From: JBIOHP01 sp044449065
GTDB lineage: Bacteria > Bacteroidota > Ignavibacteria > UBA10030 > SZUA-254
Length of the DNA stretch: 64,000 bases
Assembly: GCA_044449065.1 (NCBI GenBank)
Contig: JBIOHP010000003.1
Coordinates: 124,001-188,000, forward strand
Reading direction: 5' to 3'
Below are positions 16,358-24,743 of the stretch, piece by piece (position 1 is the first letter of the stretch; each line of letters opens with the position of its first letter). The translations under genes were made by a program, and so were the position numbers. Below the pieces are notes generated by a model. It was not told the DNA's origin. It made no database searches and saw only the letters and a list, made by a program, of their open reading frames with translations.

Positions 16358-17515
16358 ATGATAGATTTTACCTTCACCGAAGAACAAAAAATGCTGCGGG
16401 AAATGGTGCGAAAGTTTACCGACGCCGAAATTCGCCCCCGCGCGGCAGCCATCGACGAGAAGGAAGATGTGCCGCTCGATATTATCCGGAAAGCGGCTGA
16501 GCTTGGATTCCTGGGAATAGTCTTTCCCGAAAAATACGGCGGCGGCGGCTTCGGCGAAACCGGGTACTGCGTCTTAATGGAAGAAATCGCGCGCGGTTGC
16601 AACTCCACCGCAGTTACTATCGGTGGTCATGAAAGTCTCGGTGCAATGGCAATTTACCTCGCAGGAAATGAAGCTCAAAAAGAAAAATATTTAATCCCTC
16701 TCGCAGCGGGCGAGAAACTTGGAGCGTTTGCTCTTACGGAACCGGGCGCGGGTTCGGACGCCGCGGCTATTAAAACATCGGCGGTTAAAAACGGGAATTG
16801 TTATCTCCTCAACGGGAATAAAACCTTTATCACGAACGGCAACATCGCCGATGTGATTGTTGTCTTTGCTCTCACCGAACCGGCACAGCGGCTCAATAAC
16901 AGCATATCCGCGTTCATCGTCGAAAAAAATTGGAAAGGATTCCGCGCGGGAAATCCCGAACGGAAAATGGGCATACGCGGATCGCATACAACCGATTTAT
17001 TTTTTGACGACGTCGAAGTTCCGGAGAAAAATCTCCTCGGCGAGTTTGGCAAGGGATTTCAGATCGCCATGAAAACGCTCGATGTCGCGCGCGTGAGCTT
17101 ATCCGCGCAATGCCTCGGCGCATCGAAAGAATTGCTCGATCTTTCCATCAAACACGCCAATGAGCGCGTGCAATTTGGCAAGCCGATTGCCGAGCAGGAA
17201 GCCATACAGCTTATGCTTGCGGATATGGCGGCGGAAATTTTTCAGGTGGAAAGCATTTTATATCGCACCGCGCACATGATCGATTCTGCGATTCCATGCC
17301 GGATGGAATCCGCCATTTGCAAGCTTGTTGCATCCGAAGCGGTCTGCCATATCGCCGATAAAGCGATGCAGATTCATGGAGGAATGGGCTATATGCGCGA
17401 GTATCCCGTCGAACGGTTATATCGCGACGCGAGAATCAACAGGATTTTTGAAGGGACGAACGAAATTCAGCATCTCGTGATCGCGAGAGATCTTATTCAT
17501 AATGGAAAATATTGA
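16358..17515 (+). CDS. Acyl-CoA dehydrogenase
   Basis: A 385-residue FAD-dependent acyl-CoA dehydrogenase of typical length. It shows the FAD/substrate motif FALTEPGAGSDA, ITNG, RVQFGKPI, QIHGGMGYMREYP and the C-terminal catalytic Glu in INRIFEGTNEIQ. In this locus the expected substrate is glutaryl-CoA (to crotonyl-CoA after thiolytic cleavage of 3-oxopimeloyl-CoA), or a cyclohexane-type CoA ester. The glutaryl-CoA assignment is inference from the pathway gap; the motifs are those of general short/branched-chain enzymes. Confidence 0.88.
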   Translation: MIDFTFTEEQKMLREMVRKFTDAEIRPRAAAIDEKEDVPLDIIRKAAELGFLGIVFPEKYGGGGFGETGYCVLMEEIARGCNSTAVTIGGHESLGAMAIYLAGNEAQKEKYLIPLAAGEKLGAFALTEPGAGSDAAAIKTSAVKNGNCYLLNGNKTFITNGNIADVIVVFALTEPAQRLNNSISAFIVEKNWKGFRAGNPERKMGIRGSHTTDLFFDDVEVPEKNLLGEFGKGFQIAMKTLDVARVSLSAQCLGASKELLDLSIKHANERVQFGKPIAEQEAIQLMLADMAAEIFQVESILYRTAHMIDSAIPCRMESAICKLVASEAVCHIADKAMQIHGGMGYMREYPVERLYRDARINRIFEGTNEIQHLVIARDLIHNGKY

Positions 17516-17546
17516 TTGGTTTTATTGAGGAAGGATTGAAGCACTG

Positions 17547-19319
17547 ATGAAACAATTTATGTCCGGCAACGAAGCGATTGCGCGCGGCGCGTGGGAAGCC
17601 GGTGTTCATGTTGCAACAGGGTATCCCGGAACGCCCGCCACGGAGATTATTGAAAATCTGGCGAAGTATCCGGAAATCGACGTCGAGTGGTCGACCAATG
17701 AGAAAGTCGCCTTCGATGTGGGATACGGCGCGTCAATTGCCGGCGCACGGGCGCTTGTCGCCATCAAGCATGTCGGCGTGAATGTCGCGCTTGATTCATT
17801 GATGGTCACTCCCTTTGCCGGGGTCCACGGCGGTATTGTGGTCATCACTGCCGATGATCCCGGAATGCATTCCTCGCAGAATGAACAGGACAACCGGTAT
17901 CTGGCAAAGTTCGGGAAAATTCCCATGCTTGAGCCCTCGGATAGCCAGGAAACGCACGATTTCACAAAAATTGCGTTCGACCTCAGCGAGCAGTTCGATA
18001 TTCCGGTTTTCATTCGAACGACAACCCGAACGGCGCATTCAAAATCTCTTGTCGCGGTGGACGAACCAAATCGCAAACCACCTAAGAAATATAAACAAGA
18101 CCCGCACAAGCATGTCGTTCCGATCTACGGAAAAGCTTTACGAAAAAATGTCGATGACCGGGTGAAAAAACTCCAGGAGTTCGCCGAAACGTTTTCTCTC
18201 AACAGAATTGAGTGGAAAAGCAAGGATATTGGCATTGTTACAAGCGGTATCAGTTATCAGTATGCCCGCGAAGTATTTCCGGAGGCATCCATATTAAAAT
18301 TGGGAATGGTGTTTCCTCTGCCAAAGAAACTTATTCAATCATTTTGCGGCAGCGTTAAGAAAATATATGTGATCGAAGAGCTGGAACCGTACCTTGAGGA
18401 AGAGCTTCGCATCATGGGCGTGAAAAACATCGACCAGGGCGTGGATATCACGGGTAAAAATGTAATTCCGAATATGTTCGAGCTCTCGCCCGACGTTTTG
18501 CGGCGAACGCTTCTCGGCGGCGACGGCAGGCAATCGTTTGAAAACGAAATTTCCATTCCCGTTCGCCCCCCGGTGCTTTGTCCCGGCTGTCCCCACAGCG
18601 GCATGTACTACGTTCTCCATAAACTGAAAACAGTGGTAACCGGAGATATCGGCTGTTACACGCTCGGTGCGCTGGCGCCGTTCAACGCGCTGGATACGAC
18701 ATTCTGCATGGGCGCAGGCGTGGGGAATGTCTTCGGCATGGAAAAAGTGCACGGCGCTACGATGGGAAATAAATTGGCCGCGGTCATCGGCGATTCAACA
18801 TTTCTCCACAGCGGCATTGCCCCGTTGATGGATATTGTGTTCAATAAAGGCGTCACGACCGTGGTGTTGATGGATAACTCAACCACCGGTATGACAGGCC
18901 ATCAGCAGCATCCCGGGATCGGTAAAACCTTACGCAATGTAGATACCTATGCGGTTAATTATGAAGAACTTATTCACGCCATCGGCATCAGGAATGTATG
19001 GGTGGTCGATCCGTATAATCTTGAAGAAACCGAAAAAGTGATGAAACGTTCGCTGGAGCTGAAAGAGCCGAGCGTGGTGATATCACGAAGACCGTGCGTG
19101 TTGTTAGACAGCGAACGAGCAAAACCGCACACGGCGTATCATATCATCGGCGACCTGTGCGAGGAATGCGATCTTTGTTTGAAGATCGGTTGCCCTGCAA
19201 TTGATAGTTTCGAATCGATTCCCAACATAGCCGAAGAACGCTGCATCGGCTGCGACCTGTGCGCCAAGCTCTGCGCGTTTGATGCGATTGTTCCTATAGT
19301 TGACGAGGTGGTATCATGA
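17547..19319 (+). CDS. iorA: Indolepyruvate/2-oxoacid:ferredoxin oxidoreductase alpha subunit (IorA type)
   Basis: A 590-residue protein that oxidatively decarboxylates a 2-oxoacid to an acyl-CoA and reduces ferredoxin. N-terminal pyrimidine-binding domain with ATGYPGTPATEI; central thiamine-diphosphate domain with GDIGCYTLG and GDSTFLHSG...LMDNSTTGMTGHQ; C-terminal dicluster ferredoxin with CEECDLCLKIGC and CIGCDLCAKLC. The next gene, overlapping by 4 bp, is the beta subunit. Next to benzoyl-CoA reductase the obvious role is regeneration of reduced ferredoxin; Thauera uses 2-oxoglutarate:ferredoxin oxidoreductase for this. IorA-type enzymes usually prefer aryl pyruvates, so feeding of aromatic amino acids into the pathway is an alternative. 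Confidence 0.9.
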   Translation: MKQFMSGNEAIARGAWEAGVHVATGYPGTPATEIIENLAKYPEIDVEWSTNEKVAFDVGYGASIAGARALVAIKHVGVNVALDSLMVTPFAGVHGGIVVITADDPGMHSSQNEQDNRYLAKFGKIPMLEPSDSQETHDFTKIAFDLSEQFDIPVFIRTTTRTAHSKSLVAVDEPNRKPPKKYKQDPHKHVVPIYGKALRKNVDDRVKKLQEFAETFSLNRIEWKSKDIGIVTSGISYQYAREVFPEASILKLGMVFPLPKKLIQSFCGSVKKIYVIEELEPYLEEELRIMGVKNIDQGVDITGKNVIPNMFELSPDVLRRTLLGGDGRQSFENEISIPVRPPVLCPGCPHSGMYYVLHKLKTVVTGDIGCYTLGALAPFNALDTTFCMGAGVGNVFGMEKVHGATMGNKLAAVIGDSTFLHSGIAPLMDIVFNKGVTTVVLMDNSTTGMTGHQQHPGIGKTLRNVDTYAVNYEELIHAIGIRNVWVVDPYNLEETEKVMKRSLELKEPSVVISRRPCVLLDSERAKPHTAYHIIGDLCEECDLCLKIGCPAIDSFESIPNIAEERCIGCDLCAKLCAFDAIVPIVDEVVS

Positions 19320-19936
19320 TTGAAAATCAGAAAAATCTTTTATTTGTCGGCGTTGGCGGTCAGGGTGTTCTCCTTGCCGCTGAAGTCGCGGCGCGGGTCG
19401 CGATCCATGCCGGCTTCGATGTGAAAAAAACTGAAGTGCACGGCGCAGCGCAACGTGGCGGAAGCGTCGTCAGCCATGTTCGCTTTGCGCCGAAGGTTTA
19501 CTCGCCTCTTTGTTCAGCGGGCGAGGTGGACATCATGCTTGCCCTGGAAAAATTAGAGGCGCTGCGGTGGGCGCACCTTGTTAAAAAAGGCGGGTTGATG
19601 ATTTTGAATGACGAAGCGCGCCAGCCCGCGCAAATTGACGTAAAACCCGTGGAGTATCCGGATAACATCGATCAATTTCTCACAAAAAAGGGATTTAACG
19701 TCGTGCTGATAAATGCGACGGAGATCGCGAATTCTCTCGGCAACTACCGCGCAGCGAATACCATACTCCTCGGTGGAATGGCGGAAGCGACGGGTATAGA
19801 GCTTGAACATTGGTATGCAGTCATGAAGGAAACGTTAAATCCCAAAATCCTCGACCTGAACATTCGGGCTTTCGATAAAGGAAGGGAGTTTGCCTCGCAA
19901 GCCGTCTCCGCACCTGCACTATCGTCCGGAGAATAG
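19316..19936 (+). CDS. iorB: Indolepyruvate/2-oxoacid:ferredoxin oxidoreductase beta subunit (IorB type)
   Basis: A 206-residue gamma-domain subunit. It starts with the glycine-rich FVGVGGQGVLLAAEV motif and has the conserved KKTEVHGAAQRGGSV stretch seen in IorB/PorG-type subunits. It pairs with the IorA-type protein, whose stop codon it overlaps. The stop codon directly abuts the ATG of the hydroxybenzoyl-CoA reductase gene, so both enzymes are made from one message. Confidence 0.9.
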   Translation: MIENQKNLLFVGVGGQGVLLAAEVAARVAIHAGFDVKKTEVHGAAQRGGSVVSHVRFAPKVYSPLCSAGEVDIMLALEKLEALRWAHLVKKGGLMILNDEARQPAQIDVKPVEYPDNIDQFLTKKGFNVVLINATEIANSLGNYRAANTILLGGMAEATGIELEHWYAVMKETLNPKILDLNIRAFDKGREFASQAVSAPALSSGE

Positions 19937-22795
19937 ATGCCTAAGGGGCTCATAACATTAACCGTTAATGGCGAAGTTCACAATATTGCGGTTGAGCCCC
20001 AGTGGACTCTTGCCGAAGTTCTGCGGGAACATCTTCATCTTACGGGCGTAAAGATCGGCTGCGATCACGGCGATTGCGGCGCCTGCACAGTTCTAATCGA
20101 TGGAAAACCAGTCCTCTCCTGCATCACGCTCGCGATCACAGTTGAAGGATGCAGCATACAAACCATCGAAGGATTATCGGTCAACGGCCAGCTTGATCCT
20201 CTCCAAAAATCGTTTCTCGAACATAGCGCAACCCAATGCGGGTTCTGCACGCCGGGGATGATTCTCACCTCGAAAGCTCTCATCGAAGAACACCAGGAAT
20301 TAACGGAAGAGCAGCTTCGCGAAGGTCTTTCAGGCAATCTCTGCCGTTGTACCGGATACACAAAGATTATCGATGCGGTAAAATCGGTTGCGGACGAAAT
20401 TCCTGTAGCTGAAAAAAATCCCGCGATGAAAATCGACGGCACCCCGCAGGTGACCGGCAGCGCGAAATACACAGATGACTTTTTTCTTCCAAGGATGCTG
20501 TTCGGAAAAATTCTCCGCAGTCCGCATGCCCACGCGAACATCATCACCATCGATACATCCAAAGCTGAACGCCTGCCCGGCGTTATTGCCGTTATGACGG
20601 GCAGAGAATTACCCGCGAAGTACGGCGTTCTTCCCGCGAGCCAGGACGAAACAGCGCTGTGTATCGACAAGGTGAGATTTATCGGTGATGGAGTCGCGGC
20701 AGTCGCCGCGGTCGATGAGCAAACAGCTCAAGAAGCGTTGTCGTTGATTGATGTGCAATACGAGATTCTTCCCGCAGTGCTTTCCGTTGACGACGCTCTT
20801 CGAAGCGATCTTCCAAAGATTCATGAGGGCACGAAATACGAAAATAACGCCGCGAAGCACGCCGAGCTGGAATTCGGCAATGTCGAACAGGGTTTCGCGG
20901 AAGCCGATTATATCCGTGAAGATAAATTTTATTACGGTCCAAGCACACACGCGATGCTGGAGCCGCATTCGGCATTGGCGTCGTTTGAGCCGCCGAAAGA
21001 ATCCAACGATTATAAAGACGGGTACCTCACACTCTGGTCGTCGACGCAGGCGCCGCATTATGTGCACCGCACATTGGCGAAAGTGCTCGATATCCCGGCA
21101 AGCCGCGTCAGAATTATCAAGCCGTATCTCGGCGGCGGGTTCGGCGGAAAAGCGGAACCGTTCGCCCTCGAATTTTGCGCAGCATGGCTTAGCATTAAAT
21201 CCGGCAGACCGGTGAAAATCACCTACACGCGCGAGGAGGTGTTTTATTCCCATCGCGGCAGGCATGGCACTAGCATGTGGTTGAAAACCGGCGTGAAAAA
21301 AGACGGAACAATCACAGCAATAGAGTACAAAGCGCAGCTTGACGGCGGCGCGTACGGGAGTTACGGCGTGGTTACATCGTATTATACAGCGCAATTTTTG
21401 ACGCTTCCCTATAAAACGCCGGCGTTCAAATTTGACAGTACGAGGTTTTACACCAATAAGCCACCCGCGGGACCTAAACGGGGGCATGGCGCCGTGCAAC
21501 CCCGCTTCGCGTTTGAAGCCCAGCTTGACCGCATCGCGGAACACCTCGGAATCGATCCGGCGGATATTCGTTTGAAAAATCTCGTCGAGCCAAATTCCAT
21601 GACGATCAATTCGCTCCGCGTCACAAGCTGCGGCATGAAAGATTGTATCGATGCGGTGACGAAAGCATCCGGCTGGCGCGAGAAACGTGGAGCTTTATCG
21701 AACGCGCGCGGAATCGGGATTGCTGCGAGCTCGTATATCAGCGGCGCCGGTAAAGAAATTCACTGGCACGGATTGCCGCATTCCGGAGCGATTGTAAAAA
21801 TCGACAGGGGCGGAGGCGTTACCGTCTTTTGCGGTTCTTCGGATATTGGACAGGGCTCCAACACAGCATTAGCGAATTTGGTTTCTGTTACGCTCGGAAT
21901 CTCTATCGGGGACGTGAAAGTGTACGAGGCGGATACCGATCTGACGCCGGTCGATCTTGGAAGTTATTCAAGCCGCGTTACCTTTATGGCGGGGAATGCC
22001 GTTCTTCATGCGTCCCGCGATTTGAAAGGAAAATTATTTAATGCATGCGCAGAAAAATTGCAATGCCATCTCGAAGATCTGCTTGCCGCCGATGGTAAAA
22101 TCATCTGCACGGGAGACGCATCGAAATTTGTAGTATTCAGCGAAGCCGCTAAACTTGCCGAAGCAAAATTCGGCACGCTGGCTGCAGCCGGCTGGTATGC
22201 TCCCCCAAAATTAGGCGGCACGTACAAAGGCGCCGGCGCGGGACCCTCGCCATCGTACAGCTTCACCGCGCATGTGGTGGAGCTGGAAGTCGACACCGAT
22301 ACGGGCGCAGTCAAAATCCACAACGTCTGGTCGGCGCACGATTGCGGCAAGGCGTTGAACCGAAAAATGGTGGAGGGGCAGATAGAAGGATCGGTCTACA
22401 TGGGCATCGGAGAAGCGCTATCCGAAGAGATGGTCTATGCGAAGGGGACTTCGCCAACAGATGGAAATTCCGAAATTTGCCCGCCCGGACTAATGAAAAA
22501 TCCTTCCCTGCTGGAATATAAAATTCCAACGATTTTAGATACGCCGCCCATCAAGACATTCATTATTGAATCAAACGATCCCGAAGGTCCGCTTGGGGCA
22601 AAGGAGGCGGGCGAAGGTCCCCTTCTTGGCGTGGCGGCTGCTATCGTTAATGCTATTTATGACGCCATCGGGGTGAGGATGTCTTCGATACCCTGTACGC
22701 CGGAAGATATTCTCGCGGCTATCCGCGAGAAACATCAATCCGTAAAATCGAAAAATGTTAAAGCGGCAACGGGCGTGGAGGTACCTGCGAAATGA
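19937..22795 (+). CDS. hcrA: 4-hydroxybenzoyl-CoA reductase, fused [2Fe-2S] (HcrC) and molybdenum (HcrA) subunits
   Basis: A 952-residue xanthine-oxidase-family protein. Residues 1-150 are the iron-sulfur subunit: plant-type cluster Cys42, Cys47, Cys50, Cys62, then the second cluster Cys101, Cys104, Cys136, Cys138. Residues from about 160 are the molybdopterin subunit, with GGGFGGKAEP, PPAGPKRGHG, GSSDIGQGSN and GAKEAGEGP carrying the active-site Glu. In Thauera these are separate HcrC and HcrA proteins; here they are one chain. It removes the para-hydroxyl of 4-hydroxybenzoyl-CoA to give benzoyl-CoA, using low-potential electrons. The FAD subunit follows with a 4-bp overlap and carries the features that identify the enzyme. 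Confidence 0.88.
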   Translation: MPKGLITLTVNGEVHNIAVEPQWTLAEVLREHLHLTGVKIGCDHGDCGACTVLIDGKPVLSCITLAITVEGCSIQTIEGLSVNGQLDPLQKSFLEHSATQCGFCTPGMILTSKALIEEHQELTEEQLREGLSGNLCRCTGYTKIIDAVKSVADEIPVAEKNPAMKIDGTPQVTGSAKYTDDFFLPRMLFGKILRSPHAHANIITIDTSKAERLPGVIAVMTGRELPAKYGVLPASQDETALCIDKVRFIGDGVAAVAAVDEQTAQEALSLIDVQYEILPAVLSVDDALRSDLPKIHEGTKYENNAAKHAELEFGNVEQGFAEADYIREDKFYYGPSTHAMLEPHSALASFEPPKESNDYKDGYLTLWSSTQAPHYVHRTLAKVLDIPASRVRIIKPYLGGGFGGKAEPFALEFCAAWLSIKSGRPVKITYTREEVFYSHRGRHGTSMWLKTGVKKDGTITAIEYKAQLDGGAYGSYGVVTSYYTAQFLTLPYKTPAFKFDSTRFYTNKPPAGPKRGHGAVQPRFAFEAQLDRIAEHLGIDPADIRLKNLVEPNSMTINSLRVTSCGMKDCIDAVTKASGWREKRGALSNARGIGIAASSYISGAGKEIHWHGLPHSGAIVKIDRGGGVTVFCGSSDIGQGSNTALANLVSVTLGISIGDVKVYEADTDLTPVDLGSYSSRVTFMAGNAVLHASRDLKGKLFNACAEKLQCHLEDLLAADGKIICTGDASKFVVFSEAAKLAEAKFGTLAAAGWYAPPKLGGTYKGAGAGPSPSYSFTAHVVELEVDTDTGAVKIHNVWSAHDCGKALNRKMVEGQIEGSVYMGIGEALSEEMVYAKGTSPTDGNSEICPPGLMKNPSLLEYKIPTILDTPPIKTFIIESNDPEGPLGAKEAGEGPLLGVAAAIVNAIYDAIGVRMSSIPCTPEDILAAIREKHQSVKSKNVKAATGVEVPAK

Positions 22796-23853
22796 TCCGC
22801 TTGCCGAATTTTGAAGTGAGTAGTCCCGAAACAATTTCCGATCTGGTATCCCTGCTTGCCGATGGAAATTCCAAGACGGCAATTCTTGCGGGCGGATCGG
22901 ATCTCATCGTCAATCTTAAAAACGGATTAGAAGAACCCGAACAGGTTATCTGGCTTGGGAAGATCGGCGAGCTATCACGGTTGTCGTTTGAATTCGGTGC
23001 GGGACTGCGAATCGGGGCGATGTGCACGCTTCATGATATCGCAGAATCGCCGCTTGTTAAACAGAATTTTCCCGCTCTTGCGGATACCGTTCAAACTATA
23101 GCGTCACCCGCGATACGGAACCGCGCAACCATAGGAGGCAATCTTTGCCTCGATACGCGCTGTTATTATTATAACCAGTCGGAATTCTGGCGCGGCGCGC
23201 TTGGCGGCTGTTTGAAGGGAAATTTATCCAACGGCGGCAGCAATACTCATTGCCATGCTGCTCCCGGGTTATCGTTGTGTTCCGCCGTGTTCTGCTCCGA
23301 TCTTGCCCCGCTTCTTATTGCCGTCGGTGCGTCGGTCAAATTGGTTGATCCCAAGGGGGAACGGATTATGTTGTTAAAAGATTTCTACCGGGAAGATGGC
23401 GTCAGCCATCTCGCATTGAATCATAATGAAATTCTCGTTGAAGTGCTGATTCCCCAATTACGTTCGGATCTTAAAATAGGACAGAAAAAAATACGTTCGC
23501 GCGCAGCGGTTGATTTCCCCCTCGCCAATGCCGCAGTCGTGATGGAAATCGGCGACGGAAATATCTGTAAACACGTTAAGATTGTGCTGGGCGCTGTTGG
23601 CAGCGCTCCGGTGGAAGCGCAAAAAGCCGCTTCTCTGATCACCGGCAAAATCCTCACTGGCGATCTTCTCGAAGCCGCGGGCGACGCCGCAGCGGGCTCC
23701 GTTAAACCACTGCCCAATACCGGCGTAACCGCCGGGTACAGAAAAAAAATGGTGAAGGCGCTGGTTGAACGGCTTCTCAAAGAGCTTGTGAAGGAACACA
23801 AAACCCCTCGCCTTCGGCGATCCCCTTTGACAAGGGGAACTCCTATGGGTTGA
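22792..23853 (+). CDS. hcrB: 4-hydroxybenzoyl-CoA reductase, FAD and [4Fe-4S] subunit (HcrB)
   Basis: FAD-binding subunit of the CoxM type (ILAGGSDLIVNLKNG; TIGGNLCLDTRC). It carries an insert found in 4-hydroxybenzoyl-CoA reductase but not in ordinary xanthine dehydrogenases, with cysteines at 124, 140, 154 and 163. Spacings of 16 and 9 match the known extra-cluster ligands of the Thauera beta subunit; the middle spacing is 14 instead of 8 owing to six extra residues (NLSNGGSN region). This argues for an additional [4Fe-4S] cluster and for true HcrB identity. The last 15 or so residues (TPRLRRSPLTRGTPMG) are encoded by a palindromic repeat and are unlikely to be functional. Confidence 0.88.
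   Translation: MIRLPNFEVSSPETISDLVSLLADGNSKTAILAGGSDLIVNLKNGLEEPEQVIWLGKIGELSRLSFEFGAGLRIGAMCTLHDIAESPLVKQNFPALADTVQTIASPAIRNRATIGGNLCLDTRCYYYNQSEFWRGALGGCLKGNLSNGGSNTHCHAAPGLSLCSAVFCSDLAPLLIAVGASVKLVDPKGERIMLLKDFYREDGVSHLALNHNEILVEVLIPQLRSDLKIGQKKIRSRAAVDFPLANAAVVMEIGDGNICKHVKIVLGAVGSAPVEAQKAASLITGKILTGDLLEAAGDAAAGSVKPLPNTGVTAGYRKKMVKALVERLLKELVKEHKTPRLRRSPLTRGTPMG
23809..23838. repeat. Palindromic repeat overlapping the 3' end of hcrB
   Basis: Two small hairpins, CGCC/GGCG (23809-23819) and TCCCCTT/AAGGGGA with a TGAC loop (23821-23838). The second shares its core with the repeat at 15166. It provides the last codons and shifts the stop codon of hcrB, so the repeat has inserted at, or been captured by, the end of the gene. 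Confidence 0.7.
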
Positions 23854-23901
23854 CATACTGATAATTTTTCTTCTTTCTCACCGATCCCGGTTTGTCCCGT
23901 C

Positions 23902-23934
23902 ATCGCGAGTTCCGCAGGAGCGGAACGTCGCGAT
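23902..23934. repeat. Compact palindrome
   Basis: Outer arms ATCGCGA / TCGCGAT and inner arms GTTCCGC / GCGGAAC around an AGGA loop form a nearly continuous 14-bp stem. It overlaps the left end of the foldback element. Similar GTCATCGCGAG-type palindromes are common interspersed repeats in bacteria. Confidence 0.75.
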
Positions 23935-24382
23935 CTCCTCATATCAATGCAAAATGCGAATCTTTGAATATAGTTTAAACGACGAATCGGAGTTTTGCAC
24001 AGTCTCGATCCCTTTGGGACAATATCCTTCCATTCATTATTTGTCTTTCTTTCTTTTGCCTTGAGGCAAATAGAAAGAAACAAAGAAAAACTCAAGGCTC
24101 CAGAACCAATGCCTGAATAATTGCGTCTCTTTTGCGAACAAACAAACTCTCCCGTCCCGTCAAATCCATTTTTGACGGGACGGGATCAAACAGTGTTTGT
24201 TCTTGATATATGCGACGCAATTATTCCGCGCGTCATTGGTTCTGATGCCATACACTAACAGATTGCACAACCGTTAGCCGTTATTCTTCTATCCCGCGTC
24301 CTCAAAGTGTGTGAAAACTCTGATTCTGCTTTCAACTATTTTCAATTTATTGCAATTTGCATTGATATGAGGAGATCGCGAC
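23927..24382. repeat. Foldback (MITE-like) element with 26-bp perfect terminal inverted repeats
   Basis: Bases 23927-23952 and 24357-24382 are perfect reverse complements over 26 bp (GTCGCGATCTCC... and ...GGAGATCGCGAC). The complementarity continues inward imperfectly for roughly another 50 bp on each side (for example GAATCGGAGTTTT against its counterpart AAAACTCTGATTC). The centre is the nested hairpin at 24101-24244. No open reading frame of transposase size is present. It could be a non-autonomous mobile element or a decayed repeat pair. Confidence 0.7.
24101..24244. repeat. Large nested hairpin at the centre of the foldback element
   Basis: Four successive complementary arm pairs share one axis: 24101-24111 with 24234-24244, 24116-24127 with 24214-24225, 24136-24144 with 24194-24202, and 24150-24164 with 24171-24185 (15-bp arm TCCCGTCCCGTCAAA, 6-base loop). 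Lengths between pairs are slightly unequal, giving a long stem with bulges. It could form as a cruciform in DNA or a stable RNA. Confidence 0.8.
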
Positions 24383-24433
24383 GCGGTGAAGCTACCGCTA
24401 ATGAACTTAAGATTCGAATATATGACGGATCCC

Positions 24434-24497
24434 CTTCGACTTTGTCCCGACCATCTCTCTGAGCGAAACGAAGTAAAGTCGAAGAGGAGGTCGGGAC
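24434..24497. repeat. Interleaved inverted repeats
   Basis: CTTCGACTTT (24434-24443) pairs with AAAGTCGAAG (24475-24484), and GTCCCGACC (24444-24452) pairs with GGTCGGGAC (24489-24497). The two pairs are interleaved rather than nested, so both stems can form only as a pseudoknot-like or alternative fold. CTTCGCTCAGGGTGAC-type sequence is a common interspersed repeat. Confidence 0.7.
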
Positions 24498-24743
24498 TTC
24501 GCTCAGGGTGACGATAACCGACAACGATCAGTAACACTGAAGTTCATCTATAGGGAATCCACGGCGTTTTTCCATGGCACAGGGTCTCGTGATGACGTTT
24601 CACACACTCTGTCCTCGGTGGGATGAAACCTTATGAAGCTCCGCGTCAGGTTTTGCATTTCATCTGCCAATGGGTAAAGTTATTAATTCCAAATTTGAAC
24701 CAGTGGGATAAGATGAACAAAATGAGCATCCTCAGATTCAATA

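Larger units (their letters stand above)
23854..24743. other. Repeat-rich intergenic island without a gene
   Basis: No convincing coding region lies between hcrB and the unknown gene at 24744. The stretch holds a compact palindrome (23902-23934), a foldback element whose long inverted ends enclose a 144-bp nested hairpin (23927-24382), and a further interleaved inverted repeat (24434-24497). It separates the + strand aromatic operon from the - strand accessory genes. Confidence 0.8.

Noticed and set aside
20609..21544. Long antisense open frame of 311 codons inside hcrA
   Set aside because: It lies fully opposite a well-supported molybdoenzyme gene, has basic low-complexity composition and no motif; a shadow of the GC-rich codon pattern.
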